Source of the DNA: Clostridia bacterium
Lineage (GTDB): Bacteria > Bacillota > Clostridia > Oscillospirales > CAG-272
Length of the DNA stretch: 19,618 nucleotides
Direction: 5' to 3'
Assembly (NCBI GenBank): GCA_017504335.1
Contig: JAFVRI010000065.1
Location: 1-19,618, forward strand
Each line of letters begins with the position of its first letter. Positions within the stretch are counted from its first letter, which is position 1. The notes below the pieces were generated by a model that did no database searches, had not been told where the DNA came from, and worked only from the letters and a program-made list of their open reading frames with translations. Made by a program: the position numbers and the translations under genes. Shown here piece after piece: positions 1-7,122 of the stretch.

Positions 1-60
1 ACAAAAATCATGACGAGGAGAATGCACAAGGGTCAAGTCATAACTTGTAATAAAAGTTTT

Positions 61-86
61 GCGGAGCTTTTTTAAAAGCGACCCGC
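61..86 (-). terminator. possible terminator downstream of dapB
   Basis: Seen: an inverted repeat with inner stem GCTTTT/AAAAGC (66-71 and 74-79) and outer GCGG/CCGC arms (61-64 and 83-86) separated by a small internal bulge. On the minus strand it is followed by AAAACTTTTATT, a weak U-rich tail. Its position just past the dapB 3' end fits an operon terminator, but the interrupted stem and late U-tract make this uncertain. Confidence 0.35.
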
Positions 87-144
87 ATCCCCCGCATCCC
101 CCGCGTCCCCCGTGTCTCCCGCGACCTCCGCGACCTCCGCGTCC
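82..144. repeat. 9-bp GC-rich minisatellite, seven units
   Basis: Seven consecutive 9-bp units run in exact register on the plus strand: cccgcatcc, cccgcatcc, cccgcgtcc, cccgtgtct, cccgcgacc, tccgcgacc, tccgcgtcc. The array ends directly at the dapB stop codon. The next 9 bases, which contain the stop and the last two codons of dapB, look like a degenerate eighth unit. There are no spacers, so it is not a CRISPR array. Read past the dapB stop in frame, the units would encode Gly/Arg-rich peptide with no new stop before the window edge. Confidence 0.85.
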
Positions 145-909
145 TTAGCGACCGTTGATCAGATCGGACATGTTGTACATGCCGGGTGCCTTTCCTGTCA
201 TGTAGATCGCAGCCTTCAGAGCGCCGTTGGCAAAGATCTCTCGGGAGGTAGCGGTGTGACAGAGAGAAACGATCTCCTGATTGCCCGCAAAGATCACCTC
301 GTGCTCACCCACAATGGTGCCGCCGCGGATCGAATGAATGCCGATCTCCTTCGGGTCTCTTTTGGCACGTACCGAGTGACGGTCATAGGTGTACTCGGTC
401 TCCTCCCGCTCCTCGGAAAGCGCATCAGCGATCATAAGCGCGGTGCCGCTGGGAGCGTCCAGCTTCTGGTTGTGATGCTTTTCGATGATCTCTACGTCGA
501 AGGCTTCGCCCAACGTACGGGCGGCAGTCTTGGCAAGCTCAATGAGCAGATTGATTCCAATGGACATATTGCCCGAGAAGAATACGGGCACAGATTGGGA
601 TGCCTCTGCCATGAGTGCTTTTTCCTCCTCGGTGTGTCCCGTGGTCGCTACCACCAAAGCGGTGTGCGTGCGATCGGCATAGGAGAGAAGAGAGGGAAGG
701 GCAGTATGGTGGGAAAAATCCACGATCACGTCTGCCTTATCGGGAAATTCATCAATGGATTGGTAAACGGGAAAATCGCATACGGGAGCAACGGCATCGG
801 CGTTAACGTCTACACCCGCCACGATCCGACAGCCCTTGCTGTCCGCGGCGGCTCTGACGATTGCCTGACCCATCCGTCCTCCGCATCCGCAAAGAATGAT
901 ATTGGTCAT
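145..909 (-). CDS. dapB: 4-hydroxy-tetrahydrodipicolinate reductase (DapB)
   Basis: Role (family knowledge): NAD(P)H-dependent reduction of the DapA product in the diaminopimelate/lysine pathway; cytosolic. Seen: 254 aa, with the N-terminal nucleotide-binding loop GCGGRMG (residues 8-14), the active-site stretch EKHHNQK (144-149, with H145/H146 and K149) and DAPSGTA (151-157). Length is normal for the family. The ATG at 909 is chosen because AAAGGA lies 8 bases upstream. A longer reading starting at 936 would place the ribosome binding site inside the gene. It follows dapA by 33 bases on the same strand, so the two form an operon governed by the lysine riboswitch upstream of dapA. The stop is TAA and runs straight into the 9-bp repeat array. 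Confidence 0.97.
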   Translation of the reverse strand: MTNIILCGCGGRMGQAIVRAAADSKGCRIVAGVDVNADAVAPVCDFPVYQSIDEFPDKADVIVDFSHHTALPSLLSYADRTHTALVVATTGHTEEEKALMAEASQSVPVFFSGNMSIGINLLIELAKTAARTLGEAFDVEIIEKHHNQKLDAPSGTALMIADALSEEREETEYTYDRHSVRAKRDPKEIGIHSIRGGTIVGEHEVIFAGNQEIVSLCHTATSREIFANGALKAAIYMTGKAPGMYNMSDLINGR

Positions 910-942
910 GTTAGACATCCTTTCTTTTGGAGACACGCGGGA

Positions 943-1836
943 TTAAAGCAAGCCGTGTGCCTTCATGGCATTCAGCAGCTTTTCCTTGTTGGCGTCCTCC
1001 ATCTCGCAAAGAGGCAGACGCATCTCGATGTCACAGAAGCCAAGCTCCGCCATAGCGGTCTTGACGGGAACGGGATTCACCTCGCAGAAGAGGGCATTGA
1101 TCAGACGCAGATACTTGAGCTGCATCTCGGTCGCGCCGTGGTAGTTGTTGTCCAAGCACAGCTTGACGATCTCATGGGTCTGGCGGGGCATGATGTTGGA
1201 AAGAACCGAAATGACACCCTTTCCTCCCAAGGACATGATGGGAACGATCTGGTCGTCGTTTCCCGAATAGACGTCCAGGGAGTCGCCGCACTCGGAGATC
1301 AGCTCGGCAATGGCGCTGATGTTGCCCGATGCCTCCTTGACTGCCACGATCCGCTCGTGCTTTGCCAGCTCCTTGTAAACGGGCAGGGAAATATTACAGC
1401 CCGTGCGTGAGGGTACATTGTAAAGAATAATGGGCTTGTCGGTTTTGTCGGCAGTCTCCAAGAAGTTCTTGATCAGACCCTTGGGGGTTGCCTTGTTGTA
1501 GTAGGGGGTCACCAGCAAAAGCGCGTCCGCACCTACCTCACAAGCATACTTGGAAAGCTCGATTCCGTAAGCGGTATCGTTGGAGCCCGTACCCGCAATG
1601 ACGGGAACACGACCTGCTACCTTTTCCACTACATATTTCATGCATTCGCAATGCTCCTCATGGGTAAGGGTTGCCGCCTCACCCGTGGTACCCGCTACCA
1701 CGATGGCATCAATGCTGTTTTTGATCTGATCCTCAATGATGTTGCCAAAGCTGTCGTAGTCGATGGCTCCGTTCTTGAAGGGGGTAATGATGGCGGTTGC
1801 CGCTCCTGTGAATACGGTTGGTTTCAGTTTGCTCAT
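943..1836 (-). CDS. dapA: 4-hydroxy-tetrahydrodipicolinate synthase (DapA)
   Basis: Role (family knowledge): condenses pyruvate with aspartate semialdehyde, the first committed step to diaminopimelate and lysine; cytosolic TIM-barrel tetramer. Seen: 297 aa with the AGTTGE motif (48-53), the catalytic tyrosine Y139 and R144 in YNVPSRTG, and the Schiff-base lysine K167 in VAVKEASGN. All key residues are present and the length is typical. The ATG at 1836 has AAAGGA 9 bases upstream; the longer in-frame start at 1857 lacks a suitable site. It is the first gene of dapA-dapB. The leader (about 1837-2142) carries a lysine riboswitch and terminator, so expression should fall when lysine is plentiful. 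Confidence 0.97.
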   Translation of the reverse strand: MSKLKPTVFTGAATAIITPFKNGAIDYDSFGNIIEDQIKNSIDAIVVAGTTGEAATLTHEEHCECMKYVVEKVAGRVPVIAGTGSNDTAYGIELSKYACEVGADALLLVTPYYNKATPKGLIKNFLETADKTDKPIILYNVPSRTGCNISLPVYKELAKHERIVAVKEASGNISAIAELISECGDSLDVYSGNDDQIVPIMSLGGKGVISVLSNIMPRQTHEIVKLCLDNNYHGATEMQLKYLRLINALFCEVNPVPVKTAMAELGFCDIEMRLPLCEMEDANKEKLLNAMKAHGLL

Positions 1837-1877
1837 GATGTTTGATCCTTTCGGCATAGAATTTGAAGAAATCCATA

Positions 1878-1909
1878 TAAAAATAAAAAAACCGGTTGAA
1901 AACCAGCTG
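1878..1909 (-). terminator. intrinsic terminator of the lysine riboswitch expression platform
   Basis: On the minus strand an 8-bp stem (AGCTGGTT/AACCGGTT, with two G-U pairs) and a 3-base loop are followed by a run of seven T, then A and five more T. It sits between the riboswitch aptamer and dapA. That is the expected place for lysine-triggered premature termination. I could not assign a clear antiterminator pairing by eye. Confidence 0.8.
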
Positions 1910-1961
1910 AAATTGTACTATAATATAAGGGATAGAATCCGCTTATGATCAAGCAATAACA

Positions 1962-2124
1962 GATAGCTCTCCATCAAGTTCATGATGACAGTCCGACAGC
2001 TATGAACCAACGGACCAGTGCATATACCCACCGCAGCATATGCCTTCGGCATCGTATCCTTGGGGACCGTCTCAAACGGTTGCGGCAACCTCGACGGAAC
2101 ACAGTGGTACAACGCACCTCTATC
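1962..2124 (-). promoter_or_regulatory. lysine riboswitch (L box) upstream of dapA
   Basis: Seen on the minus strand: the aptamer opens with GATAGAGGTGCG (2124 downward) and closes with TGGAGAGCTATC (to 1962). The P1 helix is GATAG/CTATC. Internal conserved segments include GCCGAAGGCA and GACTGTCATC, and the order and spacing match known lysine riboswitches such as that of Bacillus subtilis lysC. A terminator follows. Family knowledge: lysine binding stabilises P1 and favours termination. Here it should control dapA-dapB. An 80-codon open frame over the same stretch is incidental. Confidence 0.92.
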
Positions 2125-2148
2125 ATAATTATATGTATCTTTTTCATA

Positions 2149-2177
2149 ATGATAGCACATTGAAGGCGGGATGTCAA
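2149..2177 (-). promoter_or_regulatory. sigma-A-type promoter for the dapA-dapB leader
   Basis: On the minus strand TTGACA (2177-2172) is followed after exactly 17 bases by TATCAT (2154-2149). Transcription should begin near 2142, about 18 bases before the riboswitch P1 helix, so the whole aptamer is transcribed. A TATAAT further down (2133-2128) would start inside P1 and has no good -35, so I prefer the upstream pair. Confidence 0.8.
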
Positions 2178-2225
2178 GAGCTTTTTTGATTTTTTTGGAG
2201 AAACAGAACAGGAAGGAATAGAAAG

Positions 2226-3299
2226 ATGACCATTGTCAATGAAAAAAAGCCGACCGATTTGAAAACGTCGGATTTTTATTACGATCTGCCCGAGGAACGG
2301 ATCGCCCAGCATCCCACAGAAAAAAGGGATCACTCCCGCTTGATGGTATTGGATCGGGAAACGCAAACGGTTACGCACCGCCACTTTTACGATATTTTGG
2401 ATTATCTCCGTCCCGAGGACGTGCTGGTGGTCAATGACTCCAAGGTCATTCCCGCAAGACTGTACGGTCACATGGAGGGAAGAGAGGAAGCGACCCTTGA
2501 GCTACTTTTGCTCCGTCAGAGAGATTTGGATACGTGGGAGTGCCTTGTAAAGCCGGGGAAGCGGGCTCGCCTCGGTTCCCGTGCCGTATTCGGAGGGGGA
2601 CTTCTTTGCTCCGAGGTGGTGGATATCGTGGAAGAAGGCAATCGGATTCTGCACTTTACATACGACAAAGCTAAATTTGAAAATATTTATGAGGTGTTGC
2701 ATGAGGTGGGCTTGATGCCTCTCCCGCCTTATATCACCGAGCAGCTGGGCGACAATTCCCGCTACCAGACCGTCTATGCCAGAGAAGAAGGCTCTGCGGC
2801 AGCACCCACGGCGGGCTTGCACTTTACCCCCGAGCTGTTGGCGAAGATAAAAGAAAAAGGAGTTGCGATCGCACCTGTCATGCTTCACGTGGGACTGGGC
2901 ACCTTCCGCCCTGTCAAGGCGGATCGGATTGATGAACACGTAATGCACACCGAATTTTTCTCGGTTCCCGAGGAGAGTGCCGCCATCATCAACGAGCGAC
3001 GTGCCAAGGGCGGACGGCTCATTTGTGTGGGAACCACCTCCTGCCGTACCATCGAAAGCGTGGCAAGAGAGGACGGAACCATTCCCGCTATGTCGGGAGA
3101 TACGGGTATCTTCATTTATCCCGGTTACCGCTTCAAGGCGGTGGATGCGCTCATTACCAATTTCCACCTACCCGAAAGCACTCTTTTGATGCTGGTATCG
3201 GCATTCTATAATCGGGAGAAGGTCATGGAGGCCTACGAAACTGCCGTTCAGGAGGAATACCGATTCTTCTCCTTCGGAGACGCGATGCTGATTCAGTAA
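2226..3299 (+). CDS. queA: S-adenosylmethionine:tRNA ribosyltransferase-isomerase (QueA)
   Basis: Role (family knowledge): transfers and isomerises the ribosyl moiety of SAM onto 7-aminomethyl-7-deazaguanine in tRNA, giving epoxyqueuosine. Seen: 357 aa with the family opening LKTSDFYYDLPEERIAQHP, the central TAGLHFTPELL segment, the HVGLGTFRPV segment, and NFHLPESTLLMLV near the C terminus. The start at 2226 is supported by AGGAAGGA 8 bases upstream. It adds about 12 residues before the usual KTSDF start, which is unusual but modest. It is first in a nine-gene plus-strand run, followed by miaA after 18 bases, and both modify tRNA. I found no convincing promoter directly upstream. Confidence 0.97.
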   Translation: MTIVNEKKPTDLKTSDFYYDLPEERIAQHPTEKRDHSRLMVLDRETQTVTHRHFYDILDYLRPEDVLVVNDSKVIPARLYGHMEGREEATLELLLLRQRDLDTWECLVKPGKRARLGSRAVFGGGLLCSEVVDIVEEGNRILHFTYDKAKFENIYEVLHEVGLMPLPPYITEQLGDNSRYQTVYAREEGSAAAPTAGLHFTPELLAKIKEKGVAIAPVMLHVGLGTFRPVKADRIDEHVMHTEFFSVPEESAAIINERRAKGGRLICVGTTSCRTIESVAREDGTIPAMSGDTGIFIYPGYRFKAVDALITNFHLPESTLLMLVSAFYNREKVMEAYETAVQEEYRFFSFGDAMLIQ

Positions 3300-3317
3300 G
3301 CTTACGGAGAATGATGT

Positions 3318-4271
3318 ATGACAGATAAACAAACGGTGCTTGCCGTGGTAGGTCCTACGGCAAGCGGAAAGAGCGCGTTGGCGCTGGCACTGGCAAAGGA
3401 ATACGGCGGTGAAATCGTTTCCTGTGATTCCATGCAGGTCTATCGGGATATGAATATCGGTACCGCCAAGCCTACCGCAGAAGAAATGGCGGAGGTGAGA
3501 CATCACATGATCGACGTGGCAGATCCCTTTGAGGACTTTTCCTGTGCCGATTACGTCAAGGCGGCGGCAGAGGTGATCGAGAATTGTGCCAGCCGAGGAA
3601 AGCTGCCCATCCTTTGTGGAGGAACGGGACTCTACTTGGATGCTTTGCTGCGCAAAAATGACTTTGCTCCCGATACCACGGATGAGGCGGTGCGAAGGGA
3701 GCTTGCGGAATTTGCCGAGAGACACGGTGCAGCGGCACTTCATGCGGAGCTTGTGCGTATTGACCCCGCAAGTGCTGAGGCAACGCATCCCAATAATATC
3801 AAGCGTGTGATCCGTGCCATTGAGATATATCGGGTCTCGGGCATGACGAAAACCGAGCTGGATCGCCGTTCTCTGGAGGGAGGCGACCGTTATGATGCCA
3901 CGGTTGTGGGGCTGCGGTATGCGGATCGGGAGATCCTTTACCGTCGCATTGAGAGACGGGTAGATCAGATGATCGCCGACGGTCTCTTGGAGGAAACGCG
4001 TGTCTTGATGGAAAAGGGTGTATTCGATCGGAACCGAACAGCGGCACAGGCCATTGGATACAAGGAAATTTTACCCTACTGTCGTGGAGAATGCACTCTC
4101 GCCGAAGCGGCAGAGGAGCTGAAAACGGCAACCCGCCGCTATGCCAAGCGGCAAATGACCTGGTTCTCCGCCAAGCCCTACGTAAAATGGGTAGATGTGA
4201 CGGACGAAGCACGGCAAAAAACATTTGAAGAGATTGTAAATAATGCAAAAGTGCTCTTTCGAAAAGCTTGA
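3318..4271 (+). CDS. miaA: tRNA dimethylallyltransferase (MiaA)
   Basis: Role (family knowledge): adds a dimethylallyl group to N6 of A37 in tRNAs that read UNN codons. Seen: 317 aa; P-loop GPTASGKS (residues 12-19), the DSMQVYRDMNIGTAKP segment (37-52) that contacts the target base, the GGTGLYLDALL substrate segment (about 101-111), and the C-terminal RYAKRQMTWF segment. Length is normal. GGAGA lies 7 bases before the ATG. It sits between queA and the HlyD-like gene on the same strand. Confidence 0.97.
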   Translation: MTDKQTVLAVVGPTASGKSALALALAKEYGGEIVSCDSMQVYRDMNIGTAKPTAEEMAEVRHHMIDVADPFEDFSCADYVKAAAEVIENCASRGKLPILCGGTGLYLDALLRKNDFAPDTTDEAVRRELAEFAERHGAAALHAELVRIDPASAEATHPNNIKRVIRAIEIYRVSGMTKTELDRRSLEGGDRYDATVVGLRYADREILYRRIERRVDQMIADGLLEETRVLMEKGVFDRNRTAAQAIGYKEILPYCRGECTLAEAAEELKTATRRYAKRQMTWFSAKPYVKWVDVTDEARQKTFEEIVNNAKVLFRKA

Positions 4272-4330
4272 TTTTGTGGTAAAATAATAGGTGAGAATTC
4301 AAAGATCCAAGGGGAAGGAGGGTGGATGGC

Positions 4331-5566
4331 ATGACGCAAAAACGCAGGCTATTTGGTCAACGCATGGCGCTTGGCGTCGTGTTTGTGTTGGTCGCGTGCT
4401 ATACTCTGTATCATCTGACGGGATTTTTTGATACCGAAATGAAAACCTATGCCGTTGGCTTGACTGCCGAGACGCAGTTGGTGGGCGGAAACGGTTATGT
4501 ATTCCGTGATGAAACCACTCTGACCTCCTCCTATGAGGGTGTGGTAGACTATCAGTCAAGGAGCGGTGTGAAGGTCGGAGAGGGGCAGCTGCTTGCCTCT
4601 GTTTATCAAAAGGGAGATGCGGCAAAACAGGATCGGATCGCGGTGCTGGATTCTCAGATCTCTCTTTTGGAGCAAAGCCTGCGTGAGAGCGCGACGGTCA
4701 CCGATCCGCTTCTGCTGAGGGATGAGATTCGGGATGAATACCTTTCCCTGATGAATGGCTTAGCAGATGAGAATGCCGTGGATCTTTCCGACGGAGTACA
4801 GGATCTGCTGACCAAAATGAACCGCATGGATGTTCTCATCAACGAAAAGGAGGCGGCATGCTACAAGTCGCTGACAGAGCTTCGTAAGGAACGGAAAAAG
4901 ATTTTTGATGAAGCGGGAGAATCCAAGGAGTTTTATGCTCGGCAGAGTGGGTATTTTTATTCCTATACAGACGGCTGTGAGGATCTGTTCACCATGAGCG
5001 CGGCAGAAACCCTGGACGAGACCTCCTTTTATGAGCTTGTTGCCGAATTGGAGCAAGCGGAGCCCACCAAGGGTGCTTGGGGCAAGCTTTGCGCGGATGT
5101 GGATTGGAAGCTGGTGCTTCCCGTATCCCGTGAGGAGGGCGAGCGGTTTGCAAAGGGACAGGTCTATTACGGAACCTTTGGCAACGGAGCCGCCAAGATT
5201 CCTTTGACCCTGGAGGATGCTAAGGACGCACCCGCACACGGTCAGACCCTTTTGGTTTTTTCCGCGGATCGGATGCCCGACGGATTTTCCTTTGAACGTC
5301 GGCAGAGTGTTCGGATGGAGGTTACACGGATAGAAGGACTGTATGTTCCGAAAAACGTGGTGGTTCGTCAGGATGACGGCTACGGTGTGTACATCCTTCG
5401 CGGAAGTGTGGTTCGCCTTCGCTATGTGGAGATTCTCTATGAGGGAAGCGATTATTATCTGGTAAGGGATCAGGTGGAGCATGAGGACGGCAAGGTCTAT
5501 TTGCAAGCCAATGACCTGATCATTCTGAACGGAAAAAATTTGTTTGACGGAAGGGTCATGGACTAA
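4331..5566 (+). CDS. HlyD-like membrane-anchored adaptor protein
   Basis: Seen: 411 aa; a basic N terminus (QKRRLFGQR), one transmembrane segment at about 12-33, then an extracytoplasmic part. That part has a split biotinyl/lipoyl-like stretch (GYVFRDETTL to VGEGQLLASVY, about 55-90, with YEGVVDY), a helical coiled-coil region (about 95-200) and a beta-rich C-terminal part. This order matches HlyD/membrane-fusion-type proteins; substrate and partner are unknown. AAGGAGG lies 9 bases before the ATG at 4331. A GTG at 4322 directly touches that site and is less likely. The stop is followed one base later by yggS, so they are tightly coupled. It may serve envelope assembly, given the division genes downstream (inference). 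Confidence 0.75.
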   Translation: MTQKRRLFGQRMALGVVFVLVACYTLYHLTGFFDTEMKTYAVGLTAETQLVGGNGYVFRDETTLTSSYEGVVDYQSRSGVKVGEGQLLASVYQKGDAAKQDRIAVLDSQISLLEQSLRESATVTDPLLLRDEIRDEYLSLMNGLADENAVDLSDGVQDLLTKMNRMDVLINEKEAACYKSLTELRKERKKIFDEAGESKEFYARQSGYFYSYTDGCEDLFTMSAAETLDETSFYELVAELEQAEPTKGAWGKLCADVDWKLVLPVSREEGERFAKGQVYYGTFGNGAAKIPLTLEDAKDAPAHGQTLLVFSADRMPDGFSFERRQSVRMEVTRIEGLYVPKNVVVRQDDGYGVYILRGSVVRLRYVEILYEGSDYYLVRDQVEHEDGKVYLQANDLIILNGKNLFDGRVMD

Positions 5567-5567
5567 A

Positions 5568-6269
5568 ATGAGCTTTGAATACATCGACAAAAATACAGAA
5601 AAGATTCGGGAAAACATCCGTCTCTCTGAGCGGTTGGCGGGAAGAAACGAGGGAGAGACCCAAATGATCGCTGCCGTCAAATACGCAGAGGCAGAGGAGA
5701 TCGCCTATCTGGTGGATGCCTTGGGTGTGCGGGATCTGGGTGAAAACCGCGTGCAGCAGCTTTTGGCGCATTATGAAGCACTGGGAGAAAGAGAGGATGT
5801 GCGGTGGCACTTCATCGGAACCCTTCAGACCAATAAGGTCAAATATATCGTGGATAAGGTCGCCATGATCCATTCGGTGGATTCTTTGAAGCTGGCGGCG
5901 GAGATTGATCGCCAGGCGAAGAAAAAAGGCATTGTCATGGACGTGCTGGTGGAGATCAACGGCGGTGCCGAAGCGGCAAAAAGCGGTGTGCTGCCCGAGG
6001 AGGCAGAGGCATTGTGTCGTGGAATCATGGAAATGACCTCTCTCCGTCTTTGCGGATTCATGACCATGGGACCGAAATTCGAGAAAAAAGAGGAATATTT
6101 GAAATATTTTGAAGAAACTTCTCGGCAAGTCCTTGACATTTGGACAAAAAAACTGCATAATATAGGTAGGCCGATTCTCTCTATGGGAATGAGTGAGAGT
6201 TATCAAGCGGCAATTGAGGCAGGAGCCGATTTCGTACGAGTCGGTCGGGGACTTTTCGTGAAGGACTGA
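5568..6269 (+). CDS. yggS: YggS/YlmE-family pyridoxal phosphate homeostasis protein
   Basis: Role (family knowledge): PLP-binding, alanine-racemase-fold protein that balances B6 vitamers and amino acid pools; no firm enzymatic activity. Seen: 233 aa; PLP lysine K38 in AAVKYAE, LGENRVQ, WHFIGTLQTNKVK, and the C-terminal phosphate-binding part LSMGMSESYQAAIEAGADFVRVGRG. The start at 5568, one base past the upstream stop, has GGAAGGG about 12 bases upstream. Longer readings overlap the previous gene. Its 3' end carries a consensus promoter for the downstream genes. Confidence 0.95.
   Translation: MSFEYIDKNTEKIRENIRLSERLAGRNEGETQMIAAVKYAEAEEIAYLVDALGVRDLGENRVQQLLAHYEALGEREDVRWHFIGTLQTNKVKYIVDKVAMIHSVDSLKLAAEIDRQAKKKGIVMDVLVEINGGAEAAKSGVLPEEAEALCRGIMEMTSLRLCGFMTMGPKFEKKEEYLKYFEETSRQVLDIWTKKLHNIGRPILSMGMSESYQAAIEAGADFVRVGRGLFVKD
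6133..6161 (+). promoter_or_regulatory. sigma-A-type promoter inside yggS, for sepF onwards
   Basis: TTGACA (6133-6138), 17 bases, CATAAT (6156-6161), inside the yggS coding sequence about 160 bases before sepF. The hexamers and spacing match the housekeeping consensus at 11 of 12 positions. Start of transcription is predicted near 6168. This would let sepF-yggT-ylmH-lspA-rluD be expressed apart from the tRNA-modification genes. Confidence 0.65.
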
Positions 6270-6321
6270 AAAGCTCCCATAAAAGAAGTCAAAAATAAAA
6301 AAATATAAATCGGAGGACGCT

Positions 6322-6753
6322 ATGTTAAAATTCAGAAAAGGATCGGATAATTACGATTACGACGACGAGAAGTACTACCCCGGCGAGAACACCGGCTTTG
6401 ACGAGGAGTATACCGAGGCAGAGGATAATTCCTTTGGTATGGGTATGCAGAATCCCGCTCCCGCGGAGGCAGCACCTTCCTTTGGCGCTCCTGCAGTCAA
6501 CGCAGTGAAGATCGTCAATCCCAAGGAGTATAAGGAAGCTCCCGAAATCGCCAATCTGCTGATGAACGGCAATACCGTGCTTCTCAACATCGAAAGCATC
6601 GCAAAGGATCAGGCAATCAGCCTTCTGGCATATCTGGCAGGCGCTGTGCATGTTTCCGGCGGTATCATGACAAAGGTAAGCAAGACCACGCTGGTTCTGG
6701 CTCCCAAGAACATCGACGTAAGCAGCATCGAGGCAATGGTCAGCGAAAACTGA
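6322..6753 (+). CDS. sepF: cell division protein SepF
   Basis: Role (family knowledge): binds FtsZ and the membrane and anchors and aligns the Z-ring. Seen: 143 aa; N-terminal part rich in acidic residues and tyrosine, probably disordered (about 5-60), then the SepF fold starting near VKIVNPKEYKEAPEIANLL and including NTVLLNIE and the HVSGGIMTKVSKTTLVLAP segment. GGAGG lies 5 bases before the ATG. It sits between yggS and yggT, as in many Gram-positive bacteria. The N-terminal amphipathic helix seen in other SepF proteins is short here (MLKFRKGS). Confidence 0.96.
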   Translation: MLKFRKGSDNYDYDDEKYYPGENTGFDEEYTEAEDNSFGMGMQNPAPAEAAPSFGAPAVNAVKIVNPKEYKEAPEIANLLMNGNTVLLNIESIAKDQAISLLAYLAGAVHVSGGIMTKVSKTTLVLAPKNIDVSSIEAMVSEN

Positions 6754-6765
6754 TCGCAAGAGGGC

Positions 6766-6816
6766 AGGGACCGGTTCTCCGGCGCAGACACACTTCTGCG
6801 GGGATGACCGGTCCTT
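6766..6816 (+). terminator. long hairpin between sepF and yggT (attenuator or partial terminator)
   Basis: A 10-bp outer stem AGGGACCGGT/ACCGGTCCTT (6766-6775 and 6807-6816, one G-U pair) encloses an inner stem CGCAGA/TCTGCG (6783-6788 and 6795-6800). The tail CCTTGCTTTATTTT is only moderately U-rich. It could terminate partly after sepF, or protect or process the mRNA. The genes beyond it have no strong promoter visible in the gap, so full termination seems unlikely. Confidence 0.55.
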
Positions 6817-6858
6817 CCTTGCTTTATTTTGAAACGATGAGTCGAAAGGAGGATCTGT

Positions 6859-7122
6859 TTGACTGACGTATTGCATCTGATATCGACCGTGGCAATGCTG
6901 CTTCTGTCCGCCGTTCAGCTTGCCATGCTTCTGAGGGCGATTCTTTCTTGGTTCCCGATGGATTCCAATCGGTTTACCGATTTTCTTTTTGGGATCACCG
7001 AGCCCTTTATATATCCCGTTCGCTTGCTCTTTGAGAAGCTGAACTGGTTTCAGAATCTGCCCATTGATATTTCCTTTTTGGTAACCTATCTTCTTCTGTC
7101 CCTGCTGACGGTCTTTTTGTGA
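6859..7122 (+). CDS. yggT: YggT/YlmG-family membrane protein
   Basis: Seen: 87 aa, two hydrophobic segments (about 3-27 and 64-87) flanking the conserved LRAILSWFP motif and an ITEPFIYPVR segment, typical of the YggT family. The start is TTG at 6859: AAAGGAGG (6845-6852) lies 6 bases upstream and no ATG is available before the first conserved residues. Function is not settled; family members are linked to division or membrane organisation. The stop TGA overlaps the ATG of ylmH by one base (TGATG), which suggests translational coupling. Confidence 0.9.
   Translation: MTDVLHLISTVAMLLLSAVQLAMLLRAILSWFPMDSNRFTDFLFGITEPFIYPVRLLFEKLNWFQNLPIDISFLVTYLLLSLLTVFL

Noticed and set aside
82..144. CRISPR array
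   Set aside because: The units are 9 bp, contiguous and without spacers; no cas genes are present.
112..1410. 432-codon open frame on the plus strand
   Set aside because: It is antisense to dapB and dapA, which have full motifs and ribosome binding sites; the long frame is a by-product of their codon use.
2128..2133. TATAAT as the -10 of dapA
   Set aside because: Transcription would begin inside the riboswitch P1 helix and no -35 lies at the right distance; TTGACA-17-TATCAT just upstream fits better.
2160..2225. Promoter for queA
   Set aside because: No pair of -35 and -10 boxes with acceptable spacing was found on the plus strand; the T-rich run at 2181-2199 is not preceded by a convincing hairpin.
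1918..2471. Minus-strand open frames over the dapA leader and queA start
   Set aside because: They overlap the lysine riboswitch and queA, with no recognisable protein features or ribosome binding sites.
4322..4330. GTG at 4322 as start of the HlyD-like gene
   Set aside because: It directly touches the AAGGAGG sequence, leaving no spacer; the ATG at 4331 has a 9-base spacing.
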